A stretch of 64,000 nt of DNA, taken from assembly GCA_947247005.1 (NCBI GenBank), contig OX365946.1, positions 46,092,734-46,156,733 of the forward strand. The letters are read 5' to 3'. Source of the DNA: Spisula solida. Its lineage: Eukaryota; Mollusca; Bivalvia; Venerida; Mactridae. The notes beneath the pieces are model-generated. The model had not been told where the DNA came from. It saw nothing but the letters and a program-made list of their open reading frames with translations, and made no database searches. Shown piece after piece: positions 36,694-49,406 of the stretch. The position numbers and the translations under genes were made by a program. Every line of letters begins with the position of its first letter. Position 1 is the stretch's first letter.

Positions 36694-38605
36694 ATGCTTA
36701 AAACGAAATGGTATTAGTATTTTCCTTGCAAGATGTCCAGCATAATAAGCGAAAGCTGGCTTCTCTTCTCTTATGTATAGTTTTTTATAGTTTATTTCCA
36801 AAAACATTAGGCATTATGCCCATGAGTTTACATATTTATACAATGCAATTACAAGTGTATTAATATACTCACATTCTCACACATATACCCACCATACATG
36901 CACACATACACAAGCACACATCCGCACGAGCACGCACACACACACATATATGTCAAAATCACACGCATATATACATATAGACCATGAGCCAGAAGGGGTT
37001 TTGCTCCCCCCCAGGGGGAATTTTGTAGACCATATTTTTTTGAAACCCCAAGGTGTGGCGAACATTTTGGCATAAAGTTTGCAACTGGCAGGTGGGGCTT
37101 TTCTCCGTTACCACGCTTTAAAATACGTTACCCCCAAAATTTAAAATAAAAATTGTAATTTTTAAAGATAAATTGTACCATTATGCTATTTAATAATTCC
37201 AAGTTTGCATATTTTATTCAAGAGTGTAAACTAGTAGCTGCAAACTGATTGAATTTGAATGCCAAAATGCAATGTTAAAGAAGATAAATATGGGAAAACA
37301 TACGTTACCCTAAAAAAACAAAAGGTTTTTGGCATACAGTTTTTTATTGCAAATTTAGATGACCAGGTAATCAAATGATGAAGTTACCATTACAAAGTTC
37401 AACATTCAACCTAAAAAATGATGTATAGATTGCCAGTATAGGTTAAGAGATAGATGTCTGGTAGCGATTCTTAAAATGTCACCCATTCTCCAAAACATGT
37501 GCGTTTTTCATTCCTTCAATAATTTCAAGTATTCAAATTGTATCATTCACTTTTCAATTACATATAATACCACTTTATATATTTATAATGGTTTATATTA
37601 AATATATTAACACGTCTCTTACTTGTAAGATATGTTAAGGCAATACTACATTGCACTTTACGTTACCAAACATACAAATTAAAGTGCATGTCTTCAGTGT
37701 CTTAAAAACGTACTTAAAACAATTAAAAATAAAAAAATAACAATTTATTCCTACTCAAAACTTATTATAGGTTTGCAGTTCAAACTGTATATTTAACTAA
37801 ACAACATGTAAACTATAACGTACATGTATTTAAATATCAAAATTACAATTTACTAGCTTTGTATTCTGTTACTTTAGATAAACTTTACCACTAAAAATAA
37901 TTGATTTTCAAATCAAAATATCTTTTATCGCAGTTTGCATTTGAACTTTCAACATTTAAAAAAACAATTTATGTTTCAATTTACGTTACCTTACTTTCAA
38001 ACTTTACAATATCATATACACATGTATGCTGTAATTTAACACAATGTTGACTTATCTTTGTAAAATCCCAAACGTACAAGTATTTTTGTTTGCTTTATAC
38101 AATATGTATTTAACTTAATACACACACACAAATTGAATACTCAAACTATGAAACTAGAACACAGATTGTCCCTCGATTTAATATCTTTATGAGAACACTA
38201 TGCACACACATGCCATTTAAACATTTTCTGTATACATGTATACAATCGTATGTCAGTTATTTAAGCACACTACATACAAATTAAAAACCAAACTGTTTAT
38301 TTGAAAATAAGTTTGAAACATTCTCTAGGGTGCACCAGGAATTAGACCCCGAAAGTAAAATTGTTCAATTCCTTTTGGTCTGTCTGGAGGAAAAGATTGA
38401 TAGGTGCATATTATCTTATACTACCTGAATTGTTTTGCAATACTGATCAGTGAGAGGTCACGATCATTTAAGGTAAAAAAGTGTAAACTGTGTTACTGAT
38501 CATTTGATTAAAGCCTTTGCTTATATTTCCATATATGTCTAAAGCCAGTATTGCATGTGTTACATACGACATGTAGTCAGGAATTGCTGCACCATATGAC
38601 ATTGT

Positions 38606-39640
38606 ATGGCTTTAATAAGTGGGGTAGTTACACAATATGGCCTAGGATGGCTGAAATCTGTATTGGTGGGTTCCCAAATTGGCATAGGATGGCTGAAATC
38701 TGTATTGGTGCATAGGATGGCTGAAATCTGTATTGGTGGGTTCCCAATATGGCCTAGGGGGCTGAAAAAGGTGTTGGGGTTCCCAATATGGCCTAGGATG
38801 GCTGAAATCTGTGTTGTTGGGTTCCCAATATGGCCTAGGATGGCTGAAATCTGTGTTGTTGGGTTCCCAATATGACCTAGGAGGGCTTAACTCTGTGTTG
38901 GTGGGTTCCCAATATGGCCAAGGAGGGCTGAAATATGTGTTGGTAGGTTCCCAATATGGCCTAGGATGGCTGAAATCTGTGTTGGTGGGTTCCCAATATG
39001 GCCTAGGATGGCTGAAATCTGTGTTGTTGGGTTCCCACTATGGCCTAGGATGGCTGAAATCTGTGTTGGTGGGTTCCCAATATGGCCTATGAGGGCTGAA
39101 ATCTGTGTTGTTGAGTTCCCAATATGGCCTAGGAGGGCTGAAATCTGTGTTGGTGGGTTCCTAATATGGCATAGGAGGGCTGAAATCTGTGTTGGTGGGT
39201 TGCCAATGTGGCCTGGGATGGCTTAATCTGTGATGTTAAGTACCAAAATGGCTTTGGTGACTGTACTCAGATTTGGTGGGTTCCCAATAGGGCCTGAGAT
39301 GACTCTTCTCTGAGGTTGTGGGTACCAAATGGAACCTGTGATGGCTGTTCTCTGTGGTGATGGGCATCCAATACAGCCCGGGATGTCTGTACCCAGAGGT
39401 GGTGGGTACCCAACAGGGCCTGGGATTACTGTACTCAGAGGTGGTTAGTACAAAATGGGGCCTGAGCTGGTTGTTCTCAGTGGTATAGGATAGTCAATAG
39501 GACCTGTGATGGCTGTTCTCTGTATAGGTGGGTATCCAATCGGGCCTGAGATAGTTGAACTTGTGGAGGTGAGTACATAAGCTGACCTGGGACGGCTGTA
39601 CTAGGCAGTGTTAAGTACCAAATAGGGGATTGAATGGCGG
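38606..39640 (+). repeat. 42-bp minisatellite of the second element
   Basis: The unit is 42 bp and includes ggctgaaatctgtgttggtg then ggttcccaatatggcctagg. Regular to about 39230 and degenerate after. Translatable frames (IWPRMAEICVVGF) are due to the multiple-of-three length. Related arrays resume at 41560. Confidence 0.85.
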
Positions 39641-39667
39641 CATTGAATGGCTTTCCTTAGTGACTAT

Positions 39668-41546
39668 GGCCCATATTCACATGTCGGTCCTCCACTCCAA
39701 CTCGACTTACACTAACCTAAGGTAGCCTCAAGTGTAGCTGGAGTGACGGTCGAGTTAGTGAAGATCGAGTGGAGATTTGGTATTCACATGGGTAACTCAC
39801 CCTCGACTTTCCTGAGTGTGTGACCGTTATAATATACGTTAGGATATTACACTGTACAAACAATCTGTGCTTTATTATTGAATTGGTTGGTTGGGTTTCG
39901 ATGCATTTTCGTAATGTATACTAACACAGTCAAATTATAATTTTGATGATTTTTTTTGCTACATTCTTTATTATTTCCTTGAACTCGCTCAAATGAAACC
40001 TTCATTTGATTAATCACAAATAGAGAGTAAGAATTATTGTAATGATGATAGTGGATCAGTTAACATAAAACTTCGATGTAATTAACGTTAAATGAACGTA
40101 TATATTTACAAAACATTTATGCAAGACAATGCGTACGAGTTTTAAATGAATAAAGGATGATCATATCGAAGAATACACCATACGAAATGCCGTATGTTTT
40201 CGGAATGGACTCAATATTAAATAGTATATCACGTCAATATTAATTCCACCGACCGTCAAGCAGATAATTGCATGTCAATAATTTAGAAGTCAGATGAGAT
40301 GAACTTAGTTTACTTTTATAAGCAGCTTGTCAGATGATTTTGTAAACTTATTACCACACGTACTTCGTTCAGACCGTTCCGGGGAAGCCCGACAACTAGA
40401 AAACCATAATTCCTAGAATGTCATTTAATAAGCGACATGTATAAAATATAATTTACATATTATGGCTCTTGGTTTTAGGTTGATTATGAAACAAGTTGGT
40501 CCAACCTTGAACTAATATTAACCATCATCGACACCTCATGTCCGAGTTTATCCATCGTCACAATGGAATCGATAAACATAAGAGAAGCCAGCTTTCGCTT
40601 ATTATGCTAGACATCTTACAAGGGAAATACTAATACCATTTCGTTTTTAGCGTGAAGTGACCCCGGATCGAACCCGGTGCTTCCCACATTCGAAGCGGAC
40701 GCTCTAACAGTAGGTTATCGAGGCGGCACTTGGACTCATGAATGGTTGCAAATAAGAAAAAATAATGCACATCATCGGTATGTGTTGCAAGTTAGCACGT
40801 TTTTTTCTTCATTTAAATAGTTCAGTTATCTTCATATCAACACTGGACGGAATTAAAAATAATGATATGGCAAGGAATAAAAACAATATAATTTCATTGT
40901 TATGCTCCATATATAAATAGCATGCATTGAATTGACATCGCGGTAAGATGACTAAATTTTAATTCCAGCTACTTTATACACTTATTACAGTAACTTTGTT
41001 TGTCCAAATAATATACTTTTAGATAACAAATTATAAATAAAATAGTTATGGTAATATATTTATCAAACCCACACGATCGTAAGAATATGTTGTCTAATTT
41101 AATTTGAAAATACAATAGTTTTATTACTTCAACATTCATGCGCTAAATCGGTATGCACGTAACCACATTTGAGTGTAGTTATGGAAGTTTTACAATAATT
41201 ACACATTATCCATGCTTTCTAAGGAATTGCTCATGATCTGGGACATTTCTAAGAGGTATAACCATCTCCTCAAATTCTTCTTCCTATAGTGGATTGTCTA
41301 TTTTAGTTAGTGACTAACTTTGGTATTCACTTACATTCCATTGAATGTGGTTGGAGTCGAGGTCAAGTCGACGTTTCGCTCCCTCGAAAATTCCTCACTC
41401 AGTCGAGTCAACTCCAGCTACACTTACCGTTGTGAATACCAATTTCTAGTTAGGTCGAGTTCACACTCAAACGCACGGACGAAACGATAATTAAATTTGG
41501 ATTAACTCAGTGAGTGAGAGTGGAGGAGAGGATGTGAATATGGCCC
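39668..41546 (+). mobile_element. TIR element copy C
   Basis: 1879 bp, with the same ends as copy A and flanked by TAT on both sides (39665-39667, 41547-41549). Inserted within the 42-bp array. More mutated than copy A, with small deletions. Contains the tRNA-like segment at 40654-40729. Confidence 0.8.
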
Positions 41547-41559
41547 TATGAGTATCTCT

Positions 41560-42715
41560 CAGGCATAGTATGGCTGTACACAGTAGTTGTGAGTAGGGCA
41601 TAGGGCCTAAGAGGGCTGTTAGTGGTAAGTACCACATAGGGTCTGGTATGGCTATATTTAGTGTTTGCAACTACCCCGTAGGGATTAGTATGACCATAAT
41701 TGGTGGTGGGGAATTACCCAATAGAGCCATTGATGGGTATAGTGCACCTGTTATGGCAGTATTCAGTTGGTCCGAGTACCCCTAAGGACATAGTATGATT
41801 GTTACCGCTGGTGGTAAGTACCACAGTCAGGTGGGACCGTACTCAATGGTTATGTGTACCACTTAGTGAAAAATATAAACTGTAATTGGTGGTGGTGATT
41901 GGGCCTCGGATGTCTGTACTATGTTGTTGTGACTCTTTTGTACCCATACAACATGGTGAGACTGTAAGTCATTGGTTATGAACACCCATATGGGGTATGA
42001 AATCTGTAATTATTTGGGATGAGTACCCTCTTGAGTCTTATATAACTGTAGTTTTGTGCTAGTGTGTAACACATAGGGCCTTGTACAGCTGTGCTCAGTA
42101 ATCGTGAGTACCATATAGAGACTTGCATATATATGGCTTTACTCAGGTGTTGTGAGTATACCTTAGGGCCTACTATGGCTATAATTAAGGGTGGTGAATA
42201 CCCAATATGGTCTTGGTTGGCTGTCCTCTTGGTGTTAAGCATCCCATAGGGCCTCAGATGTAGCTGGTGTCATTACGAATTCAAAATGAATTGTTGTATT
42301 GGGCAGTTGTAAGTACTCCATTGGTTACAGAATGTATGTATAGACAGTGTTATTAGTCCCCCATAAGGCCTGGGTTGACTATTAAGTGGTTTAAGAACCC
42401 CTAAGGACATGATATGGGTGTACTCGGTGTTGGTTACACCACATTCAGGCCTAATATATGATGGTGATGAGTACCCAGTCATGCCTGATACTGGTGTAAT
42501 TGGTAGTGGTAAGCATAACAAAGGGTTTAGTTGAGAGTACCCCTTATGGCTTAGTATGGCTATAATAAGTGGTAGTGACTACCCCATACGGCATTGGATG
42601 GCTGTACTCTGTGATGGTGAGCACCGAATGTGACATTGGGTGGTTGTACTTGACAAGTGTTATGTACCCCATTTGGTCTTGGGATGCCTGAACGTTGCAG
42701 TGTTGCATATCCCAT
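41560..42715 (+). repeat. Degenerate minisatellite, continuation
   Basis: Imperfect units with phrases such as gtaccacatagggcct and ggctgtactcagtggt continue the array interrupted by copy C. Minus-strand frames here are spurious. Confidence 0.6.
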
Positions 42716-44284
42716 TGGGCATATTTTTCGTAACTTGACCTTGAAATGACCTTGACCTTGAATTCAAAGTGGTCAGCCTTGTATGTCCATTTGATGTACA
42801 TTATCAAATGAATAATATCTAAGCAAATATTTGTGACTATATACATAATTACATAAAAATGCATGAGAACATATAATTTTAAGTATATTTGTAAATTATG
42901 GCGGCCATCTTGGACGCCATCTTTAATTTCCAGGTCCACACCACGTGTTGATAATTTTTGCCGGCAGTTCCATATAGTACATACATAGGCGAACGTTTTG
43001 GTATATAACATTGCTTGTTCTACTTTAGCTGTCACCTAGCTACCCCCAAAAAATCACCAATTGTCACCCCACTATATGTGTTATACCGAAATTTTAACTG
43101 AAATATTGTTGAAAAAAACCCCATATTTTTGAAGGGTAACGTAATTTACATGGCATTTCATATCAATTAACTATGTGTGTAGTTGTACTATAGCTATATA
43201 CATTATTGTGCTGCATACTAATCAGTATCATCATTTCTTAACTTACAAACGTCATGTACTTTGACTGTTTTTTAAATATTTTAGTAATTTCATGCAAAGT
43301 AACGTAAATTACGTATGTTATATCACATTTTTTGCCTATAATGATTTGTACAACTGATAGTTTCAATTTTTAATACATTAAACATACATACTGTCTTATT
43401 CACATGATTTATTGAACAATTAGCATGTTTATAATATCATATAAGCAAAATTAGTGGTTCCTGTAGAAAATCGCATAGTCACGTATTTCAAATCTCCGTA
43501 ACTCATTAAAGCCCCCAACAGAAACTTGCAAACTTTTGTCTGTGAATGCCACTACCATAAGGTTTAAGAAAATCATAGTGTTGAAAATTCCCCCTGGGGG
43601 GGGAGCAGGGTCAATTGTCAGCTCAAGGTCTTATACAGTGTTGACATTATACAATGAAGATTCAAATTTTCAAAAAGTATACAGGATCATTGTATGGACA
43701 GTAGTTGTGATATTTCATACTCAATCATGTCTTTGCAAATCAGAATATTTAATTATGTATAAAAATTATATTTCCATAAATATTAGTGAGGAGAAGATAA
43801 TGTAACTCATAATAAGTATCTCCTGTTTCTTAATTCGAAAGACTTATAAATAAACATTGAAAGGTTTTTTTGTACAGTTTTATTTTCTGAAGTTAACAAT
43901 TCTATAAATTTAGGTATATTGTAATTTCTTCGGTAAAACAGTTTTAGGCGTTGTTTACGTATATCATAATATAAAGGACATTCGAACAGAAAGTGAAATT
44001 CATCTTCGATGACATTACATAGTTGACATTTTCTATCTTGAAATGGTGTTTTATTAGGTTTGTGCCATCGCCCAGCCTCTATTTCTAATCTATGTGACGA
44101 TACTCTTAAGCGCGTTAGGGAATTTCTGAATTTTGCAACTTTTATCGTATCAAGATAAGGTTGAAATCTAAAATCAGCGAACAACAGATAACATTTAGCT
44201 CTACTAGAATTTAGAAGTTCAGACTTCCAATTTTGAATAAAATATCTTTTAGCCTTTGTCGTAAAGCAATTATAAACACGTTTT

Positions 44285-45117
44285 ATGTATATCGATATCA
44301 TTGTGACAATGGATAAAATTGGGCATGATGTGTCTAGAATGGTTAATATTAGTTCAAGGTTGTACCAACTTGTTTCATAATCAACCTAAAACCAAAAAGT
44401 TCATGCATAAGCTAACTTATGTACTAATTGTTTTATACATGTCGCTCATTAAATGACATTCTAGGAATTATGGCTTTCTAGTTGTCGGGCTTCCCCGGAA
44501 CGGAGTCCATCTCCATTGACTTCTAAATTATTAACATGACATTACCTGCTTGACGGTTGGTGGAGTTCATATTGACGTGATATGATATTTAATATTGAGT
44601 CCACGCCGAAAACATAAGGCAAATGGTACGGTGTCTTCTTCGATATGCGCATCCTTTATTCATTAAGAAAGCGTACGCATTGTCTTGCATAAATGTTTTG
44701 TTGGAATATATCATTGTTAATTACATCGAAATTTTATGTTAACTGATCCACTATTATCTTTGCAATAACCATACTCTCTATTTTTGATTATTAAAATAAA
44801 GGTTTTATTTGATCGAGTTCAAAGAAATATAAAGAATGTAGCATAAACATCATCAAAATTATAGTTTGACTTTGTTAAATGCATCGAAACACAACCAACC
44901 AATTCAATAATAAAGCACATATTGTTTTTACAGTGTAATATCCTACCATTTATTATAACGGTCACACACTCAGGAAAGTCGAGGACGAGTTACCAGTGTG
45001 AATACCAAATCTCCACTCGACCTTCACTAACTCGACCGTCACTCCAGCTACACTTGAGGCTACCTTAGGTTAGTGTAAGTCGAGTTGGAGTGGAGGACCG
45101 ACATGTGAATATGGGCC
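44285..45117 (-). mobile_element. Element X, right half
   Basis: Continues copy B at the ATGTATA duplication and ends tgtgaatatgggcc at 45117, next to TTA and LINE alpha. With 34553-36779 it makes one TIR element in inverse orientation. Confidence 0.8.
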
Positions 45118-45857
45118 TTAGACCTAAAATGCATTACTTTGCTTTTATTTTGGTTAATCGTCATTCTATTTTTCTCGCACCATGTAGTTAAGATATTTAA
45201 CAGTTCCTGAAGTTCACCTTCAGTTTCAGCGATGAGTACTAAATCGTCCGCATACAGTAAATGACAAATGTTAATTTCATTAATTCGTACTCCTAATCCT
45301 GTCTGGTTAAGGTGTAGACTCAAATCGTTTAAGTAAAAGTTAAACATAGTTGTTGAGAGTAAACAACCTTGCTTTAATCCAATGTTTTGGCTAAACCAGT
45401 CTGTTATGAAATTGTTTACTTTTACAGCACATTTTACATTAGTGTAAAGTGATTTGAGAGCGTGTAGAATATTTCCTTGAACACTGATATTTGCAAGTTT
45501 TTTCCATAATATGTCTATGTTTATTCGATCATACGCTTTAGAAAAGTCAATGTATGCTACGAATGTTGCACTCTTGCATTTTTTCGGTCTTCAATTATAG
45601 TTGTTAACGTTGATAGCTGATCAATCGCACTTCTGTCACGTAGGAATCCATTTTGTTCATCGGCGATAATTGCATTGCCTTCCGCCCATTGTGTTAACCT
45701 ATTGTTAAGTAACGCACAATATGCCTTGTAAATTGCACATGTAACTGCTATACCGCGATAGTTCGACGGATCTCTTTTATCTTTTTATTTAGGGATGTCA
45801 CAGCTTTCTCTACATCAATAATGTTTATACCACTATTTAAGGAGTCCGTACAATACA
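45118..45857 (-). mobile_element. LINE alpha, RT half
   Basis: The - strand encodes RT blocks: DPSNYRGIAVTCAIYKAYCA, NAIIADEQNGFLRDRSAIDQ, then after frameshifts NDLSLHLNQTGLGVRINEI, HLLYADDLVLIAE (catalytic YADD) and NKSKVMHFRS. It is cut by element X at 45117; the rest is at 31322-32650. The 5' truncation is at about 45857, where the tandem-repeat array resumes. Inactive. Confidence 0.88.
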
Positions 45858-46195
45858 CATTGCTTGGGATCGAAACTCAAAAGTGGGGCGGATGGGGTCG
45901 AGGTCACTGTTACAAAAAATAAATAAATGACCTTTGAACTCCAGTTAGGAATGAGATATCATGATATGATGATAATGAAACTTGCTGTGTAAGAAGCTTA
46001 TGTGAAAACATTGCTGGGGATTTAAAATGGGGGCCGATTAAAAGGATCAAGGTCAAGGTTACTGTAACAAAATATAGAACAAAACATTTGTAGCGTATAT
46101 GACAACGCCACATCAGATTGTAAGTGTCAAGGCCACAGTTACAAAAACAAGATGTTTCCATCTGTGAAAAACTATGCTTTGCTAGCATGAATATC
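45858..46195. repeat. Tandem repeat array, right part
   Basis: Resumes the array of 30889-31321: attgcttgggatcgaa, aggtcactgttacaaaa and cagttaggaatgagatat recur. Confidence 0.65.
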
Positions 46196-46241
46196 TGGTT
46201 TTCATGGAATTTCCATGTCTTGTTGTAATACAAATGTAATA

Positions 46242-47224
46242 CGAGGGATGATCCATATATAACGAGAAAATGCTTATAATTTTGTTATTACAAAGTATTT
46301 TCTAAAAATATTTAATGTGGGGGTAAATACATATCTTAGGAGAACACGAACGAAATAATTTTCAAATATATCGAAAAATAAATTGTTTGGAACATTTTTG
46401 CCGACCTATGAAACCGGTAGGCGGGGCAACGTCATTTTTGCACCTTTTAACGTTATTCAGAATTCAACTTTGATCAATTTGACGATCACATACCTTAGGC
46501 CTTACTGTATTAATTTTTAAAAACTTTTCAGATTATCATCCTTCAATATGTGTACGTCTTCGCCAATGCCATACCAAGTTGAAAAAGTCTCACGATAGCC
46601 ATCCTTAGGAATTTAATTCAAAGCATCTAACCTTTTCGTGCGTAGTTCTGACGTTGACGTCCCGTTACGTCTACTTTGCGTTAGATAACTAGCCTTTTTC
46701 CAGTCCAATTTTAATATGTTATTATGTTCATAAATCGAAGCTATTACCACGACATGATCACGAAATGATTACTGAATATCGTGCACAATATTATTATTAC
46801 TTGTTTTCTTCAAAACTAAAAATTTCATTGAAACTCTTTTGTCTTCGGTAATTTTGCTATCGCGGAACGATAACACGTGCGTGACGTAACGAATGACAAC
46901 ACAACCCGTGTAAGACGTCATCATCAGTCAGATGAGTCTGACGTGACCCAAAGTACCAATTGTCATCACGGTGCTATTGCTTACATTAAAACTGTGAGGG
47001 TTTGAATTTGCGTGAAAATGGTGAAAACTCCGAAAAATGCCCCGCCTTGGCGCATCGAGTGTTACCTTAGCAACCATAGATTTAAGCATGATGTCGCTGT
47101 AATTATGAACATTCAGGGAAACATTGCTAATGTATGTTATTACTACTAGTCAAAGTTTGAGTAAAATCTTACGGATCATAACAAAATTATAAGCATTTTC
47201 TCGTTATATATTGATCATCCCTCG
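46242..47224. mobile_element. Mariner-like non-autonomous element (983 bp)
   Basis: Ends cgagggatgatccatatata and its inverse tatattgatcatccctcg are bordered by TA on both sides. The TIR continues inward (acgagaaaatgcttataatt), about 48 bp in all. No transposase frame survives. The cgaggg terminus with TA target is typical of mariner-group elements. Confidence 0.75.
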
Positions 47225-47599
47225 TACAAGCGTAAAATGTATAAGTATTGGTGTATTAAGGTTTAGAAAAGGCTCTTGTACAATATAATACTGTGTCTTA
47301 GATGCACTACGCGCTCATGAAAATATTTATTTTATCATTACACGCACGATGATATATAAACCATATTCAATCAATCCAAAATATCAAAGCAATAATGCCT
47401 AAGATACTACACTAGTCGAATGTTTTAAGTACACACTTTGTAATTTTCATTTAACAGGAAAAGTATTAGACCTATCAGTGAATCGAATATACCATTGGAA
47501 TCAGAAAACTATTGTCTATCAAATTGAGTTAATAGCCATTCTGAAATATAATAACAACATACTAGAAAATGACCATTTAGTTCACTGCTTAAAACAACA

Positions 47600-47840
47600 A
47601 AGTCGCACATCAATATTATGTATGACCACCGTCGGCCCTGATGATAGCCTGACATCCTCTGAGGCATTAAATTGATAATGATGTGTACCAATTGCTGCTG
47701 GAGTGCATTCTGTTCTAGTAAAGGGTTCGTTGTGAGTTCCTATACGTTCTGGTGTTGTCGTCGTGCTCGGATGCGTCGCCCCTTGGTCCGGGCTATAAGG
47801 CGGGCATTCAATCGTGCAACCTAAATAGGAAATTGCATCA
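47600..47840 (-). pseudogene. Tc1/mariner transposase relic, C-terminus
   Basis: Minus-strand pieces in two frames resemble the end of Tc1 transposases: a GRRIRARRQHQNV-like block, then NALQQQLVHIIINLMPQR, then in another frame CLRGCQAIIRADGGHT ending in a stop and Tyr, matching the usual GGHTRY end. At least one frameshift and internal stops. No ends visible. Confidence 0.6.
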
Positions 47841-48630
47841 ACATCAAATTCCATGTGATGAGAATGTGCTCATATCTTACAAAATACATGATTGATCGAA
47901 AATAGTGAGTTTTTGTTAAATTGTAGTAGTAATTCGGATGACAAATGCCTATTGAAAGTTACTTCCATGCTCAACTTCAAATTGCTCCATACAAATAAAT
48001 GGACTTATTCTGTTGAATTCAACGATTCCACATTATGTCACAATCTTTAAGTGATACAACCATCAGTCAGATGTTGTCATAAACGTGTTTTGACGAATTT
48101 AGGGACTAAATGTAAATGACGCCATGTGACGTCTCAATTTTAAATCGAGTCAATAGAAACATGCAGCTTTTTCGAGAATTCAATGCAACAACCATAATAA
48201 AAAGTTTGTGCATGTGTTAAGAACCCAAAACAGCCAATTAATGAATTAAATCTTACCAATCTTATTGGCATGCCAATTTCAAGCATTCATATTGCACTTG
48301 CACACTCCTCAAGCGTCATTTGCGTCAACTGATACGAACTATTTTAATGGCTTTATGTTTGGGGGTCGAATGTTAATCGTGTATGAAATGATTTAAACAC
48401 ATTTACACATATTTGAGGTGTGAGCACGAGAAACATGTGATTTTGTCATTTTCGTCACGCATCAATGATTGTCACGTAGATCTTGGTTTTTCTTCTTCTG
48501 TATTAAAGACAATCACCAACATACAAACAAACTTGAAGACGAATATCATTTCCTGTTTGAATGTGAACTTTATAAAGACCTGAGAATTACATACCTGAAA
48601 CCATATTATCGCAATTGTTCAAGCATATAC

Positions 48631-49169
48631 AATGGGGATAACGTATAGAACGGAAGTGATACCCCTGACGGTTTTTCGGGTGTAAATTTCGTCGCTTCGG
48701 TAAGTTTCTTTGTTTTGTAAGACGCTTTCAATGAAATCACCTAGCCCACCGTACCCGGCCCTATCGATACTTGCAGACCCAAGCCCATTTTCTCTTCAAA
48801 TACCTGTGATTAAGGAAAACACTCGATTCTAGTGCGGTTTTGGTTACTGCACCCCTAACGACCCGTCTACATTTTTTCCAATTTCTTCCGTTTCTTCCGC
48901 AGAAATTGGAAAAAATGTAGACGGGTCGTCAGGGGTGCAGTAACCAAAACCGCACTAGAATCGAATGTTCTCCTTAATCACAGGTATTTGAAGGGAAAAT
49001 GGGCTTGGGTCTGCAAGTATCGATAGGGCCGGGTACGGTGGGCTAGGTGATTTCATTGAAAGCGTCTTACAAAACAAAGAAAAATCAAGATTTACTTACC
49101 GAAGCGACGAAATTTACACTCGAAAAACCGTCAGGGGTATCACTTCCGTTCTATACGTTATCCCCATTA
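48631..49169. mobile_element. 539-bp near-perfect palindrome (snapback MITE)
   Basis: Arms of about 256 and 269 bp starting aatggggataacgtatagaa and ending with its inverse, around a ~14-bp centre near 48893. Flanked by ATATAC on both sides (48625-48630, 49170-49175). Removing it and one ATATAC restores the LINE frame exactly as CSSIYKTVELL. No gene inside. Confidence 0.92.
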
Positions 49170-49406
49170 ATATACAAAACTGTTGAACTATTAAGATGTG
49201 AAAATAACAAAATCATTCGAAATCTAGCTGTATATGTTTTCAAAGCCTTCGAAGTTAAAACAAAAAACGAGTGACAATTTACAATCGCTGCTCTGTTCGT
49301 TTGATAATTTTGTTTATATAACATGCAGTGGGCGTTAAGTAATTTTGTTTGTATAATATGTATGTCTACCCGTATGATCTTTGAATAGTGAAAATTCTGT
49401 TACAAC

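Larger units (their letters stand above)
34553..36779 (-). mobile_element. TIR element copy B (left half of interrupted element X)
   Basis: Same family as copy A in inverse orientation. The first 41 bp, starting gggtcatattcacatcc, are duplicated (34553-34593, then again from 34596). The copy breaks off at ATGTATA (36773-36779). Its continuation is at 44285-45117, which starts with the same ATGTATA. An unrelated 1.3-kb insert occupies 34727-36029. Confidence 0.8.
36979..43632. mobile_element. Second long-TIR element with 42-bp minisatellite
   Basis: The outer arms are diverged inverted repeats. The left, from about 36979, reads gctcccccccagggggaatt and aagtttgcaa; the right, ending about 43632, carries the reverse of both. 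Acgttacc-type words are scattered in both arms. The interior has 42-bp arrays at 38606-39640 and 41560-42715, separated by TIR copy C. The right part 42721-43077 is clearly related to the right arm of the element at 5297-10867 (ggcggccatcttggacgcca, a cluster of gaccttga, ttttgccggcagt). Left homology to that arm was not found, so it may itself be composite. Exact ends and target duplication are unsure. Confidence 0.6.
36780..44284 (-). mobile_element. LINE beta, 5'-truncated, split by a long-TIR element
   Basis: Inserted in element X with duplicated ATGTATA (36773-36779 and 44285-44291). The 5' remnant at 44284-43807 encodes an ORF2 C-terminus (KRVYNCFTTKAKRYFIQNWK, then CQLCNVIEDEFHFLFECPLY and a stop after RNRRYLL). 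The 3' end is at 36780: on the - strand a short hairpin gggcataatgcc, ggaaataaactat and an A-run. The 3' UTR between is interrupted by the element at 36979-43632. The same C-terminal type recurs at 48510-49274. Confidence 0.8.

Noticed and set aside
36880..36960. acac-rich low-complexity run as a regulatory feature
   Set aside because: Ordinary simple sequence inside the LINE beta 3' end.
33668..40729. Three functional tRNA genes in the TIR copies
   Set aside because: Acceptor stems do not pair and the T-arm is imperfect; all three are parts of one repeated element.
42544..43035. 163-residue - strand ORF
   Set aside because: Runs through degenerate minisatellite and an element arm; no conserved motif.
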